64,000 bases of DNA from Streptomyces sp. NBC_00433. Its GTDB lineage: Bacteria > Actinomycetota > Actinomycetes > Streptomycetales > Streptomycetaceae. The stretch lies in contig CP107926.1 in the NCBI GenBank assembly GCA_036015235.1, forward strand, positions 2,794,001-2,858,000. The letters are read 5' to 3'. A model generated the notes under the pieces. The model saw only the letters and a program-made list of their open reading frames with translations. It was not told where the DNA came from and ran no database searches. A program made the position numbers and the translations under genes. Of this stretch, positions 10,234-19,518 are shown piece after piece. Positions within the stretch are counted from its first letter, which is position 1; every line of letters begins with the position of its first letter.

Positions 10234-13200
10234 TCAGGCGGTACGTTGCCGGCCGTTGCGCAGCCGCTGGCTGATCACCTTGGACACGCCGTCGCCCTGC
10301 ATCGACACCCCGTAGAGGGCGTCGGCGACCTCCATCGTCCGCTTCTGGTGGGTGATGACGATGAGCTGGGAGCTCTCCTGCAGCTCCTCCATGATCCGGA
10401 TCAGCCGCTGCAGGTTGGTGTCGTCGAGCGCGGCCTCGACCTCGTCCATCACGTAGAAGGGGCTCGGCCGGGCCTTGAAGATCGACACCAGCATCGCGAC
10501 CGCGGTCAGCGAGCGCTCGCCGCCGGACAGCAGCGACAGCCGCTTGACCTTCTTGCCCGGCGGCCTGGCCTCGACGTCGACCCCGGTGGTGAGCATGTTG
10601 TCGGGGTCGGTGAGCAGCAGCCGCCCCTCGCCGCCGGGGAAGAGCCGGGAGAAGACGCCCTCGAACTCGCGGGCGGTGTCGTGGAAGGCGGCGGTGAAGA
10701 CCTGCTCGACCCGCTCGTCCACGTCCTTGATCACCTGGAGCAGGTCGGCCCTGGTCCTGCGCAGGTCCTCCAGCTGCTCGGTGAGGAATTTGTGCCGCTC
10801 CTCCAGGGCCGCGAATTCCTCCAGGGCCAGCGGGTTGACCTTGCCGAGCTGGGCATAGGACTTCTCGGCCGCCTTGAGCCGCCTCTCCTGCTCGGGGCGC
10901 GCATAGGGGCGCGGCATGTTGCGCGGGTCCTGGGGGTCCTCGGGCAGCGTCTCGCCCTCGGCCGGCAGCGACGGCGGTACGAGCTGGTCGGGGCCGTACT
11001 CGGCGACCAGGCCCGCCGGCTCCATGCCGTGCTCCTCCAGCGCCTTGGCCTCCAGCTGCTCGATCCGCAGCCGCTTCTCCGCGCCGAGCACCTCCCCCTT
11101 GTGGACGTCGCCGGTGAGCCGGTCCAGCTCGCTCTTCAACTCCCGGCCGCGGCGGCGCTCCTGGCCCAGCTCCGCCTCGCGCTCCGCCCTGGCCTGCTCG
11201 GCGGCCACCCTTTCGGCCTCGGCCCTGGACAGCGACACCTGGACGCAGTCGAGCAGCCCGCGGGCCCCGTCCCGCACCGCGGCGGCGACCGACGCCTCGT
11301 AGGCCAGCCGCAGCCTGCGCCGCTCGGCCCTGGTCCTGGTCTCGCGCTCGGCGCGGGCGGCCCGGTCCAGGCCGTCCGCGCGGCCCGCCAGGCCCTTGAC
11401 CCGCTCCTCGTGCGTACGCAGCTGGAGCCGCGCCTCCATCTCGGTCTGCCGGGCGTTGGCGCCGTCGGCGGCGAGCCGGTCGCGCACCGAGGTGTCTGGC
11501 TCCTCCTCGCCCGGCTCCTCCTGGGCCTCGCTGAGCCGGTAGGACAGCTCCTCGAACTCCTCGCGGGCCGCGGCGAGCGACTCCTGGCTGCGGCCGACCG
11601 CTGTGGCGGCCCGGTCCGCCTCGCCCGCCGCGGCGCGGGCCTGGCCGCCGAGCCGGCCGAGCTGCTGGGCGACCGACGACTTGGCCTTCTCGGCGGCCCT
11701 GCGCCGCTGCCCCAGCTCGTCGACCGCCCTGGCCGCGGCGGACCGCCGCTCCTTGGCCTCCTGCTGGCGGTCCGCCAGCTGGGCGCACTGCTCTTCGAGC
11801 CGGGCCAGGTCCGCGGTCGCCTCGTCCACCTGGGCCTGCACTTCGAGCAGGCTCGGCGCCTTGGCGCTGCCGCCGACGGCGGTGTGCGCGGCCAGCAGGT
11901 CGCCCTCCGCGGTCACCGCGGTCAGCTCGGGCCGCGCGGTGACCAGGACCTCGGCGTCCTCCAGCGACTCCACCACGACGACGCCCCGCAGCAGCAGCCC
12001 CACCGCGGGCGCCAGCTCGTCGGTGGCGCTCACCAGGTCGGCGGCATAGCGGGCACCGCCGGGCAGCCGGGCCTCCCCCCGCTCCCCCGTGCCGCTGTAC
12101 GAGTCCGTGCCGCCGTACGTTCCCGCGCCGGTCCGTGGCCCGGCCTCCGGCGCCCCTCCGAGCAGCAGCGCCGCGCGTCCCGCGTCCTCCTTGCGCAGCA
12201 GCCGCAGCGCCTCCGCGGCGGCCGGCAGGCCGCTGACCGCGACACCGTCGGCGGCGGCGCCCAGCGCGGCGGCGACCGGGATCTCGTAACCCAGGGCGAC
12301 CCTCAGCAGCGTGGCGGCCGGCCCGAGGACTCCGGCGAGCGGGCCGCCCGCGGCCGTACCGTTCCCGCCGCCGGACAGCAGCGCGCCGCTGCCGTCCTTG
12401 CGGCGCAGCGCCGGGGCCAGCGCGTCGCGGCGGGCGGCGACCGCGGCCCGGCTGCGCTCGGCGGCGGTCGCGGCCTCGCGGGCGGCGGTGAAGTCCTCGT
12501 CGGCGGCGGCCTGGTCGGCGCGGGCCGCCTCGAAGCGGGCCTCCAGCTCGGAGTCGTCGGCGTCGAGGCCCTCGACCTCGGCGCGCAGCTCCTCGTATTC
12601 GGCCTGGGCCGACTCGGCGCGGTCGCGGGCCTCGTCGCGGGCGGCGGCGAGCCGGCCGATCTCGGCCTCGGCGGAGGCGGCCTTGGAGCGGGCCGCGTTG
12701 ACCTGGCCGTTGAGGCGGGCCAGGCCCTCGCGGCGGTCGGCGATGGCGCGGGCGGCGGTGCGCAGCCTGCCCTCCTCGTCGGCGAGCCGCCGCTCCAGCT
12801 CCGCGCGGTGGTCGACGGTGTCGTCCAGCGCGCGCTGCGCCGCGTCCAGGGCCTCGGTCAGCTCGGCCTCCTGCTCGCGGATGCGGGCGGCCTCGCGCTC
12901 CATGTCCTCGGGGTCGCGGCCGCGCCGCTCCTCGGCGGGCTGGCTGGTGGCATGGCGGTGGCGCTGCTCTGCCAGGCCGACGGTGCCGCGGACCCGTTCG
13001 GTCAGCTGGGACAGGGCGTACCAGGTGGCCTGCGCCTCGTTGACCCGCGGGGTCAGGTCGCGCACCTGCTCCTCCAGGCGGGCCTCGCGGCGGACGGCGT
13101 CGGCCAGTTCCGTCTCGACGGCCTCCTTGCGCTCCTTGAGCGCGGCCTCGTCCGCGACCTCGGCGCTCAGCGCCTCGCGCAGGGTGACCAGGTCGTCGGC

Positions 13201-13890
13201 GAGCAGGCGCAGCCGGGCGTCGCGCAGGTCGGCCTGGATGACGGCGGCCCTGCGCGCGACCTGGGCCTGCCGGCCGAGCGGTTTGAGCTGGCGGCGCAGC
13301 TCACCGGTGAGGTCGGTGACGCGGGCGAGGTTGGCCTGCATCGCGTCCAGCTTCCGCAGCGCCTTCTCCTTGCGCTTGCGGTGCTTCAGGACGCCGGCCG
13401 CCTCCTCGATGAAGGCGCGGCGGCCCATCGGGTCGGCGTGCAGCACCGAGTCCAGCTGGCCCTGGCCGACGATGACGTGCATCTCGCGGCCGATGCCGGA
13501 GTCGGACAGCAGTTCCTGGATGTCGAGCAGCCGGCAGGTGTCGCCGTTGATCTGGTATTCGCTGCCGCCGTTGCGGAACATGATCCGCGTGATGGTGACC
13601 TCGGCGTACTCGATGGGCAGCACGCCGTCGCTGTTGTCGATCGTCAGCGACACCTCGGCGCGCCCCAGCGGGGGCCGCCCGGTGGTGCCGGCGAAGATGA
13701 CGTCCTCCATCTTGCCGCCGCGCAGCGACTTGGCGCCCTGCTCGCCCATGACCCAGGACAGCGCGTCGACCACATTGGACTTGCCTGATCCGTTGGGGCC
13801 GACGACACAGGTGATTCCGGGTTCGAAGCGCAGCGTCGTCGCCGAGGCGAAGGACTTGAAGCCGCGCAGCGTGAGGCTCTTGAGATGCAC
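10234..13890 (-). CDS. smc: Chromosome segregation protein SMC
   Basis: At 1218 residues this is full length. The N-terminal head has Walker A GPNGSGKSN near residues 32-40 and the arginine-finger and Q-loop region. Long coiled coils rich in Glu, Arg and Ala flank a hinge around residues 490-680. The C-terminal head carries the ABC signature LSLLSGGERSLTA and Walker B FYVMDEVEAALDD. SMC with ScpA and ScpB compacts and segregates sporulation-age chromosomes in Streptomyces. The hinge region contains a Gly-, Tyr- and Ser-rich loop (GTGAGTYGGTDSYSGTG) that looks like a lineage-specific insertion. The GTG start at 13890 begins directly with the head strand HLKSLTLRGFKSF. Confidence 0.97.
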   Translation of the reverse strand: MHLKSLTLRGFKSFASATTLRFEPGITCVVGPNGSGKSNVVDALSWVMGEQGAKSLRGGKMEDVIFAGTTGRPPLGRAEVSLTIDNSDGVLPIEYAEVTITRIMFRNGGSEYQINGDTCRLLDIQELLSDSGIGREMHVIVGQGQLDSVLHADPMGRRAFIEEAAGVLKHRKRKEKALRKLDAMQANLARVTDLTGELRRQLKPLGRQAQVARRAAVIQADLRDARLRLLADDLVTLREALSAEVADEAALKERKEAVETELADAVRREARLEEQVRDLTPRVNEAQATWYALSQLTERVRGTVGLAEQRHRHATSQPAEERRGRDPEDMEREAARIREQEAELTEALDAAQRALDDTVDHRAELERRLADEEGRLRTAARAIADRREGLARLNGQVNAARSKAASAEAEIGRLAAARDEARDRAESAQAEYEELRAEVEGLDADDSELEARFEAARADQAAADEDFTAAREAATAAERSRAAVAARRDALAPALRRKDGSGALLSGGGNGTAAGGPLAGVLGPAATLLRVALGYEIPVAAALGAAADGVAVSGLPAAAEALRLLRKEDAGRAALLLGGAPEAGPRTGAGTYGGTDSYSGTGERGEARLPGGARYAADLVSATDELAPAVGLLLRGVVVVESLEDAEVLVTARPELTAVTAEGDLLAAHTAVGGSAKAPSLLEVQAQVDEATADLARLEEQCAQLADRQQEAKERRSAAARAVDELGQRRRAAEKAKSSVAQQLGRLGGQARAAAGEADRAATAVGRSQESLAAAREEFEELSYRLSEAQEEPGEEEPDTSVRDRLAADGANARQTEMEARLQLRTHEERVKGLAGRADGLDRAARAERETRTRAERRRLRLAYEASVAAAVRDGARGLLDCVQVSLSRAEAERVAAEQARAEREAELGQERRRGRELKSELDRLTGDVHKGEVLGAEKRLRIEQLEAKALEEHGMEPAGLVAEYGPDQLVPPSLPAEGETLPEDPQDPRNMPRPYARPEQERRLKAAEKSYAQLGKVNPLALEEFAALEERHKFLTEQLEDLRRTRADLLQVIKDVDERVEQVFTAAFHDTAREFEGVFSRLFPGGEGRLLLTDPDNMLTTGVDVEARPPGKKVKRLSLLSGGERSLTAVAMLVSIFKARPSPFYVMDEVEAALDDTNLQRLIRIMEELQESSQLIVITHQKRTMEVADALYGVSMQGDGVSKVISQRLRNGRQRTA

Positions 13891-14112
13891 GCCCGCCGAC
13901 TCTACTAGCCGCCTGCGGTTTCACCAGGGAATGTGCAGGGCACATCAGACGGTAAGGAGCGGCGCAGGGCCGGTCTTGAGGGGGAGGGTGCCACGACGAA
14001 GGGACGCCGAAGCGTCCCTTGCGGTTTCTGCAGTTGCCGTGATGTCAGCCTGTGAGCTGCTGCACAGTCTCAGGCGGTGTCGTGCACACCGGATCAGGCG
14101 GGGGACGCCGGA

Positions 14113-14313
14113 TCAGGCGAGTACGGGCTCCGCGTGAGCCACGTCGATGCTGAGCAGCGACTCTTCGTGCGACGCGACAGTCAGCGCGTCGTTCTGGGCC
14201 TGCATCCGGATCAGCTCGGATTCCAGGTCCTGAACACGCTGCTGCAGCCTTCGCATCTCGGCGAGGAGTCGCGGGTCGGGACCGCCGACGTAACCGAGAA
14301 GCGCCTTTGCCAT
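14113..14313 (-). CDS. Small conserved coiled-coil protein (66 aa)
   Basis: A 66-residue acidic protein beginning MAKALLGYVGGPDPRLLAEM. The segment RLQQRVQDLESELIRMQAQN is a short heptad-like coiled coil (about residues 21-42), followed by a disordered acidic tail. I recognise the same opening in other streptomycetes, always as hypothetical. The ATG at 14313 has a good GGAGG site upstream. It lies between the acylphosphatase gene and smc on the same strand. Position and coiled coil are compatible with a role alongside SMC, but nothing in the sequence shows function. Confidence 0.8.
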   Translation of the reverse strand: MAKALLGYVGGPDPRLLAEMRRLQQRVQDLESELIRMQAQNDALTVASHEESLLSIDVAHAEPVLA

Positions 14314-14678
14314 GATGGATGGTCCTCCACGCTGAGTGACCGACCGAAAGCGGTTTGGGTCGTGGGTGAGGGGTACGCACCCGCGCAGGGTGTATGCCGT
14401 GACCGCCGCTGAACAATCCTTGGAGCCACGATGCGCGGGGCTTCCAGCGTCTCACCAAATAAGGGGACGGTCAACACGATCACAGCCCAGTCGTCGGGTG
14501 CGCCTCAGAAAACACGGCGCAAAGGCGCCGCGGGCCGCCCGCGTGGCGTCGAGATCATTCTCGATGGGGGCAGCCTGACACGACATCCGCCGTATGGCAA
14601 CCGGTCGTGCCCATCGGATCGCAAAACCTCGGCCACCCCGGTGACGCGCCTCCCCGGCCGCCGAATCGCCGGATCGGG
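14314..14678. other. Gene-free stretch between acylphosphatase and the small coiled-coil gene
   Basis: These 365 bp have no convincing reading frame. On the minus strand a possible -35 (TTGACC, 14470-14475) precedes an AT-richer patch (TTATTT), which may be part of the promoter of the 66-residue gene. No RNA gene was seen. Confidence 0.4.
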
Positions 14679-14960
14679 TCAGCGGATCTCGAAGCCGTCG
14701 TATCCGCCGCGCGGCACCGACCAGATTTCGGTGACACCCTCCGCACGGCCGGGCGTGTCGCCGTGTCGCAGCCAGTCGAGCAGCCGCTCACACTGGGAAC
14801 GGTCACCCTCGGCGACGACCTGCACACGCCCGTCGCCCAGGTTGCCCGCGTAGCCGGACAGGCCGCCGATCTCCAGCGCGGTGGCCCTGGTCCACCACCG
14901 GAAACCGACACCCTGCACCCGGCCCCGCACCCAGGCGGTGAGCCGGACATTTTCGTTCAT
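14679..14960 (-). CDS. acyP: Acylphosphatase
   Basis: A 93-residue enzyme of the acylphosphatase fold, the usual length. It has the phosphate-binding loop [14 protein letters not shown] with the catalytic arginine, and [17 protein letters not shown] with the catalytic asparagine. It hydrolyses carboxyl-phosphate bonds in small acyl phosphates. The ATG start is at 14960, divergent from the CAP gene 138 bp away. An acylphosphatase near smc is part of the typical Streptomyces gene order. Confidence 0.95.
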   Translation of the reverse strand: MNENVRLTAWVRGRVQGVGFRWWTRATALEIGGLSGYAGNLGDGRVQVVAEGDRSQCERLLDWLRHGDTPGRAEGVTEIWSVPRGGYDGFEIR

Positions 14961-15098
14961 GCGGGGAGGTTATCCGGTCGGCCGTACACCGGTTGCGACC
15001 GGAGCACGGCGCCGACGGTCACGATTCGCTACAGTCGCCCCGCAGCAGGACTTCACTCGAACGGGTGAAGCACCGTGAAGCATTGAGGAGCGCACCCG

Positions 15099-15971
15099 AT
15101 GGGCCGACACAGCCGTCAGGCGCAGCCCGCCGCGTCGCAGCCCGGCCCGCCGCACAGCCACCGCGGCCGCCGCAAGCACCACCCGGTACGCACCGGGCTG
15201 CTGACCACGTCCGCGGTGATGGCGGTCGGCGCGGTCGCCGCGTCGTCCGGGCTGCTGTCCGCGGTGACCGGCGGCCTGACCTACGACGGCGGCGGCAAGG
15301 GCAGCACCCAGGCCGACGCCCCGACCGGATCGGTGCGGGCCGGCAGCGACGAGCCGTCGCCGCAGGGCAGCACGGACGACGCGATCCCCGGTTCGAGCAG
15401 CAGCCCGTCCCCCTCGCGTACGGCCGCGCCGTCCGCGACCACGCCCTCGGTCCGCGCCGGTTCCGCCACACCGGCCGCCACCAAGCCGTCGGCGACGGCT
15501 TCCGCGACGCCGACCCGTACGCTGCTCGCGCCCACCACCCCGGTCCACACACCGACCACCAAGGCGCCGGCCACGACGCCGAGCAGCGACACGCTGACCA
15601 CCGCCAGGGCGGCCATACTGTCGCTGGTCAACAAGGAGCGGGCCACCGCCGGGTGCAAGCCGCTGACCGCCAGCTCCTCCCTGGACGGCCTGGCCCAGGC
15701 CTTCAGCGACGACATGGCCGCCCGCGGCTTCTTCGACCACACCGACCCGGACGGCCACACCCCCTGGGACCGCGCCAAGGCCCGCGGCATAACCAACCTC
15801 GGCGGCGAGAACATAGCCCGCGGCCAGGCCGACGCCGAAGCGGTGATGACGGCCTGGATGAACAGCCCCGGCCACCGGGCGAACATCCTCAACTGCGACT
15901 ACACGACTCTCGGCGTCGGCATCCACTTCGGCACCGGCGGCCCGTGGTGGACGCAGGACTTCGGCTTCTGA
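15099..15971 (+). CDS. Secreted or membrane-anchored CAP-domain protein
   Basis: A 290-residue exported protein. The basic N-terminus (GRHSRQ...HRGRRKHHPVR) is followed by a hydrophobic segment at about 33-56, either a signal peptide or a membrane anchor. A Ser/Thr/Pro/Ala-rich linker spans about 60-165. The C-terminal CAP (SCP/PR-1) domain begins near LVNKERATAGCKPL and contains FSDDMAARGFFDHTD, GGENIARGQ and SPGHRANILNCDYTT, ending WWTQDFGF. The two cysteines could form one disulfide. CAP proteins are extracellular with diverse roles, and the bacterial ones are mostly uncharacterised. The ATG at 15099 has GAGGAG upstream. Confidence 0.9.
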   Translation: MGRHSRQAQPAASQPGPPHSHRGRRKHHPVRTGLLTTSAVMAVGAVAASSGLLSAVTGGLTYDGGGKGSTQADAPTGSVRAGSDEPSPQGSTDDAIPGSSSSPSPSRTAAPSATTPSVRAGSATPAATKPSATASATPTRTLLAPTTPVHTPTTKAPATTPSSDTLTTARAAILSLVNKERATAGCKPLTASSSLDGLAQAFSDDMAARGFFDHTDPDGHTPWDRAKARGITNLGGENIARGQADAEAVMTAWMNSPGHRANILNCDYTTLGVGIHFGTGGPWWTQDFGF

Positions 15972-16082
15972 GGACGCTCACGAGGCTCGCGAGCGCAGAC
16001 GGGCGCGCACGGTCGCTCGCAGGCGCTCACGGAACGAAAGCGCCATCCGCTGGGCAGCGCTGTGCCGCGGTAGGCTCCCGCC

Positions 16083-16490
16083 ATGGCTGAGGTGATCGAG
16101 GAGGCCGCGCGTGCGGGCGGCGAGGACGTGTTCGACGTCTTCGCGAAGGACTGCCCCTCGCGCACCACGCTGGCGCATGTGACCGGGCGCTGGGGAAGCC
16201 TCACGCTGGGCGCGCTGCGGGAGGACACCCTGCGCTTCAACGAGCTGCGGCGGCGGGTCGACGGGGTCAGCGAGAAGATGCTCTCCCAGACGCTGCACGC
16301 GCTGGAGCGCGACGGCCTGGTCGTCAGGGACGCCCGGCCGACGAATCCGCCGCACGTCGAATACCGGCTCACCGAACTCGGCGCGGACACCGCGGACCGG
16401 CTGCTCGCGCTGATCGGCCTGGTCGAGGAGCGGATGCCGGACGTGCTCGCCGCCCAGCGGGCCTACGACGCGGTGCGCGGCACCGGCTGA
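16083..16490 (+). CDS. HxlR-family transcriptional regulator
   Basis: A 135-residue winged-helix protein of the HxlR/MarR-like family. It shows the pattern [47 protein letters not shown], then a wing with [12 protein letters not shown]. The family's usual N-terminal cysteine is present in KDCPSRTTL and could sense redox or electrophiles, which is inference. The ATG is at 16083, 111 bp after the CAP gene. Its last 28 bp overlap the end of convergent mutM. The expected divergent target gene is not obvious. Confidence 0.9.
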   Translation: MAEVIEEAARAGGEDVFDVFAKDCPSRTTLAHVTGRWGSLTLGALREDTLRFNELRRRVDGVSEKMLSQTLHALERDGLVVRDARPTNPPHVEYRLTELGADTADRLLALIGLVEERMPDVLAAQRAYDAVRGTG

Positions 16491-17329
16491 CAGCGCGGGC
16501 AGAAGTAGCTCGACCTGTTCATCCACGCGCGGCGCCTGATCGGCGTACCGCAGCGGCGGCAGGGCTCGTCCTCCCGGCCGTACGCGTCCAGCGACCGGTC
16601 GAAGTAGCCCGACTCGCCGTTCACGTTGACATACATGCTGTCGAAGCTGGTGCCGCCGGCGGCCAGCGCGTCGCCCATCACCTCGCGGATGTGCCGGACC
16701 AGCTCCGCGGTACGGGGGCGGGTCAGGCCGGCGGTCGGGCGCTCGTAGTGCAGCTTGCTGCGCCACAGCGCCTCGTCGGCGTAGATGTTGCCGACCCCGC
16801 TGATCAGGCTCTGGTCGAGGAGCGCGCGCTTCACGGTGGTGCGCTTGCGGCGCAGGGCCGCGTGGAAGGCGTCCTCGTCGAATTCCGGGTCCAGCGGGTC
16901 CCGGGCGATGTGGCTCAGCGCCTGCGGCAGGCCTTCCGGGTCCCCCGGCACCGTCTCCTGGAGCGACAGCCCGCCGAAGGTCCGCTGGTCCACGAACCGC
17001 AGGTCCGTACCGTCGCCGTCGGCGAAGGTGAACAGGACGCGCAGGTGCGGTTCCGGCGGCGCGTCTGCCGGGCGGATCAGGAACTGCCCGCTCATGCCCA
17101 GGTGGGCGAGCATGGCCGCGTCTCCCGTGACCGGGAGCCACAGGTATTTGCCCCTGCGGTGCGGCTCGCCGAGTTTCGTGCCGCGCAGCCGGGCGGCGAA
17201 GTCCTCGGCCCCCGCCGCGTGGCGCCTGACGGCACGCGGATGCAAGACCCGCACCGTCTCGACGGTGCGGCCTGCGGCCCAGCTCGCCAGTCCCCGCCGC
17301 ACCACTTCCACTTCCGGCAGCTCCGGCAT
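16463..17329 (-). CDS. mutM: Formamidopyrimidine-DNA glycosylase MutM/Fpg
   Basis: A 288-residue DNA repair glycosylase/AP lyase for oxidised purines. It opens [17 protein letters not shown], where Pro-2 is the catalytic nucleophile and Glu-3 the acid. The conserved RRGKYL lysine, [20 protein letters not shown] (helix-two-turn-helix) and a C-terminal zinc finger ([10 protein letters not shown]...YFCPRC) are all present. The ATG at 17329 is required because the catalytic proline must follow the initiator. The frame continues upstream through repeats and is not coding. It is the neighbour of rnc, with a 470-bp repeat-bearing gap, and overlaps the convergent HxlR gene by 28 bp. Confidence 0.96.
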   Translation of the reverse strand: MPELPEVEVVRRGLASWAAGRTVETVRVLHPRAVRRHAAGAEDFAARLRGTKLGEPHRRGKYLWLPVTGDAAMLAHLGMSGQFLIRPADAPPEPHLRVLFTFADGDGTDLRFVDQRTFGGLSLQETVPGDPEGLPQALSHIARDPLDPEFDEDAFHAALRRKRTTVKRALLDQSLISGVGNIYADEALWRSKLHYERPTAGLTRPRTAELVRHIREVMGDALAAGGTSFDSMYVNVNGESGYFDRSLDAYGREDEPCRRCGTPIRRRAWMNRSSYFCPRCQPVPRTAS

Positions 17330-17799
17330 GCCCTTCCCTCCACGAAAACGGCCCCCTTCCGGGGGTGCCCTTCCGGGCCAGCGGTGCCTCTGCGGTCCCC
17401 TCCCGCGAGGGGATGCCCCCAGGGGCGCGGGGAACTGCGCGCTCAGCCACCCACCGGCCGGTGATCCCGAGCGTAGCGAGATGGGGGTACCCCCAGGCGA
17501 AGCTCTGGGGGAGGACCGAACAGCCCCTTCGGGCCGGTGACGACCCGCGCGCCCGGTGGGGGCTTGTCGCGCAGTTCCCCGCGCCCCTAAAAAGCACCGC
17601 CCTACGCAGAGGCACCGCTGGACCCTCACAGCGCTGAAAAGCGCCGCCTTAGCCGGCGACAAGGCAGATTCTCCGCGCCCAAAGGCGCAACCCCCGCCGC
17701 GGCGGAGCCGCAGAACCCCCGCGCCCGGAGGGGCGCCGCCCGACGCGGAGGCACCGCGGGACCCCCGCGGCCGGGGGCGCACCCCGGGAGGGGATGCGG
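17330..17799. repeat. Intergenic repeat region with inverted GC-rich arms
   Basis: This 470-bp gap contains no gene. A 20-bp sequence at 17422-17441 (GGGGCGCGGGGAACTGCGCG) recurs as an exact inverted copy at 17568-17587. Between the arms is the element shared with 61967-62072. Inside this copy is a further hairpin unit with the palindrome GGGGGTACCCCC at 17483-17494 and a second stem ending near 17510. Such motifs are common multi-copy extragenic repeats in streptomycetes. Further GC-rich low-complexity sequence continues to rnc. Confidence 0.8.
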
Positions 17800-18549
17800 T
17801 CAGCTCGCGGCGGCGGAGGTTTTGCGGATGGAGCGCCAGGCGGCCTCGGCCGCCTGCTGCTCGGCTTCCTTCTTGCTGCGGCCGGTGCCGGTGCCGTACT
17901 CGACACCACCGACGCGGGCGGCAGCCGTGAAGGTCTTCTCGTGGTCGGGGCCCGACTCGGAGACGACGTATTCGGGTACGCCGAGGCTCTCGCTCGCGGT
18001 CAGCTCCTGGAGGCTGGTCTTCCAGTCCAGGCCCGCGCCCAGGTTGGAGGACTCCTCGATGAGCGGGTCGAAGAGCCGGTGGACCAGCTCGGAGGCCGCT
18101 TCGAGGCCCTGGTCGAGATAGATGGCACCGATCACCGCTTCGAGGGTGTCCGCGAGGATCGACGCCTTGTCCCGCCCGCCGGTGCCCTCTTCGCCACGGC
18201 CCAGGCGGATGAACGCGCCGAGGTCGAGACCCCGGCTGACGCCCGCGAGCGCTCGCGAGTTGACCACCGCGGCCCGCAGCTTGGCCAGTTGGCCTTCCGG
18301 CAGGTCGGGGTGGGTGCGGTAGAGGGTGTCGGTGACCACCAGGCCGAGCACGGAGTCCCCGAGGAACTCCAGGCGCTCGTTGGTGGGCAGCCCGCCGTTC
18401 TCGTACGCGTACGAGCGGTGGGTGAGCGCACGCACCAGAAGGGCGGGCTCGAGGTGATACCCGAGCCGCCCTTCCAGAAGCGTGTGGGACGAGGCTGTTT
18501 CCGTCGCGGCGTCCGTCGCGGCCTGCTTCGGCGCTGAGGCGTCTGACAT
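17800..18549 (-). CDS. rnc: Ribonuclease III
   Basis: A 249-residue dsRNA endonuclease, also known in Streptomyces as AbsB because of its global control of antibiotic genes. The catalytic signature [14 protein letters not shown] contains the metal-binding acidic residues, and [15 protein letters not shown] holds the second pair. A C-terminal double-stranded RNA-binding domain ([10 protein letters not shown]...[18 protein letters not shown]) follows. ATG 18549 is preferred over an in-frame GTG at 18561 because AGGTGA sits 8 nt upstream of the ATG. It lies 19 bp after rpmF in the DUF177-rpmF-rnc operon, a widespread arrangement. Confidence 0.95.
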   Translation of the reverse strand: MSDASAPKQAATDAATETASSHTLLEGRLGYHLEPALLVRALTHRSYAYENGGLPTNERLEFLGDSVLGLVVTDTLYRTHPDLPEGQLAKLRAAVVNSRALAGVSRGLDLGAFIRLGRGEEGTGGRDKASILADTLEAVIGAIYLDQGLEAASELVHRLFDPLIEESSNLGAGLDWKTSLQELTASESLGVPEYVVSESGPDHEKTFTAAARVGGVEYGTGTGRSKKEAEQQAAEAAWRSIRKTSAAAS

Positions 18550-18568
18550 GGAGCCTGTCACCTGCCGA

Positions 18569-18742
18569 TCAGACGTCGAGGACCTGACGGCGGTTGTAGG
18601 TGCCGCAGTTGGGGCACGCGATGTGCTGCAGCTTGGGCTCGTGGCAGCGCTCGCACGCCACCAGGCTCACGGGCGCAGCCTTCCACTGCGAACGGCGGTG
18701 GCGCGTGTTGCTGCGCGACATCTTCCGCTTGGGAACAGCCAC
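18569..18742 (-). CDS. rpmF: Ribosomal protein bL32
   Basis: A 57-residue large-subunit protein starting (GTG) [18 protein letters not shown]. It carries a zinc ribbon of two cysteine pairs, CERC and CPNC, so it is the zinc-binding (C+) form. It follows the DUF177 gene with 2 bp between stop and start and precedes rnc. It is too short and has a GTG start, so simple ORF searches miss it. Confidence 0.97.
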   Translation of the reverse strand: MAVPKRKMSRSNTRHRRSQWKAAPVSLVACERCHEPKLQHIACPNCGTYNRRQVLDV

Positions 18743-18744
18743 GG

Positions 18745-19335
18745 CTACTTCTCCTGATCGTCGTCGGAGCCGTTTCCGGCACCGTTCTGCTGGGTCGTCG
18801 GATCCACGGTGAGATCCTGCAGGGCCGCCCACCGGATGTCGGTGACCGCGTGGTGGTGGTCCGGGTCGTCGGCGAGCCGGGCTCCACAGGTGGAGCACAG
18901 GCCCGCGCAGTCCTCCCGGCACACCGGCTGCATGGGCAGTGCGAGCACCACCGCGTCTCGCAGCACGGGTTCGAGGTCGAAGAGATCGTCCTCTAGTTCG
19001 AGCGCGTCCTCGTCCTCGGCGTCGTCACCGGCTTCGTCCCTGCGGGCGGTCCGGGTGTCGGCGTCGGGGTAGGAGAACATCTCCTGGAATTCCGCGTCCA
19101 GCTCGCGCTCGACGGGCTCCAGACACCTTACGCACTCCCCCGTGACCGGTGCATGGGCGGTGCCGGTGACCAGCACACCCTCCATGACCGACTCCAGGCG
19201 GAGGTCCAGCTCCACGGTCGCGCCCTTGGGCACCCCGATGACGTCGGCGATGCCGAGGTCGTCGGGGGCCGGCACCGAGCGGGAGACCTTCTTCATCGCG
19301 CCCGGACGCCTGCCCAGCTCGTGTGTGTCGAACAC
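18745..19335 (-). CDS. YceD/DUF177 family protein
   Basis: A roughly 196-residue acidic protein of the YceD (DUF177) family, linked to 23S rRNA and large-subunit biogenesis and nearly always encoded just before rpmF. Visible features are VTGECVRCLEPVERELDAEF, an acidic stretch of Asp/Glu around residues 105-120, and a C-terminal four-cysteine site (CREDCAGLCSTC). The GTG at 19335 lacks a Shine-Dalgarno site. Homologous sequence (L-N-T-R-L-D-H-R-N-P-L) continues 11 codons upstream to a CTG at 19368 with AGGAG close by, so the true start may be upstream. The exact start is uncertain. Confidence 0.88.
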   Translation of the reverse strand: MFDTHELGRRPGAMKKVSRSVPAPDDLGIADVIGVPKGATVELDLRLESVMEGVLVTGTAHAPVTGECVRCLEPVERELDAEFQEMFSYPDADTRTARRDEAGDDAEDEDALELEDDLFDLEPVLRDAVVLALPMQPVCREDCAGLCSTCGARLADDPDHHHAVTDIRWAALQDLTVDPTTQQNGAGNGSDDDQEK

Positions 19336-19518
19336 GAGCGGGTTGCGGTGGTCAAGGCGGGTGTTCAGGGCTCCTGCTTTCCTCGGTTCACGGCCTGCCG
19401 CGTCCCTTGCGGGCGGGCAGGCAGAAGCGCCGGCGATTCACACGGCTGGAAGTGACAGGATACTGGACGCGCAGCCCCCGCCCAAACGGAGCAGGGCGGG
19501 GCTGCCGCGGCGGGCCGG

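Noticed and set aside
17330..17782. N-terminal extension of MutM
   Set aside because: MutM needs proline as residue 2 for catalysis. The upstream part is encoded by intergenic repeats.
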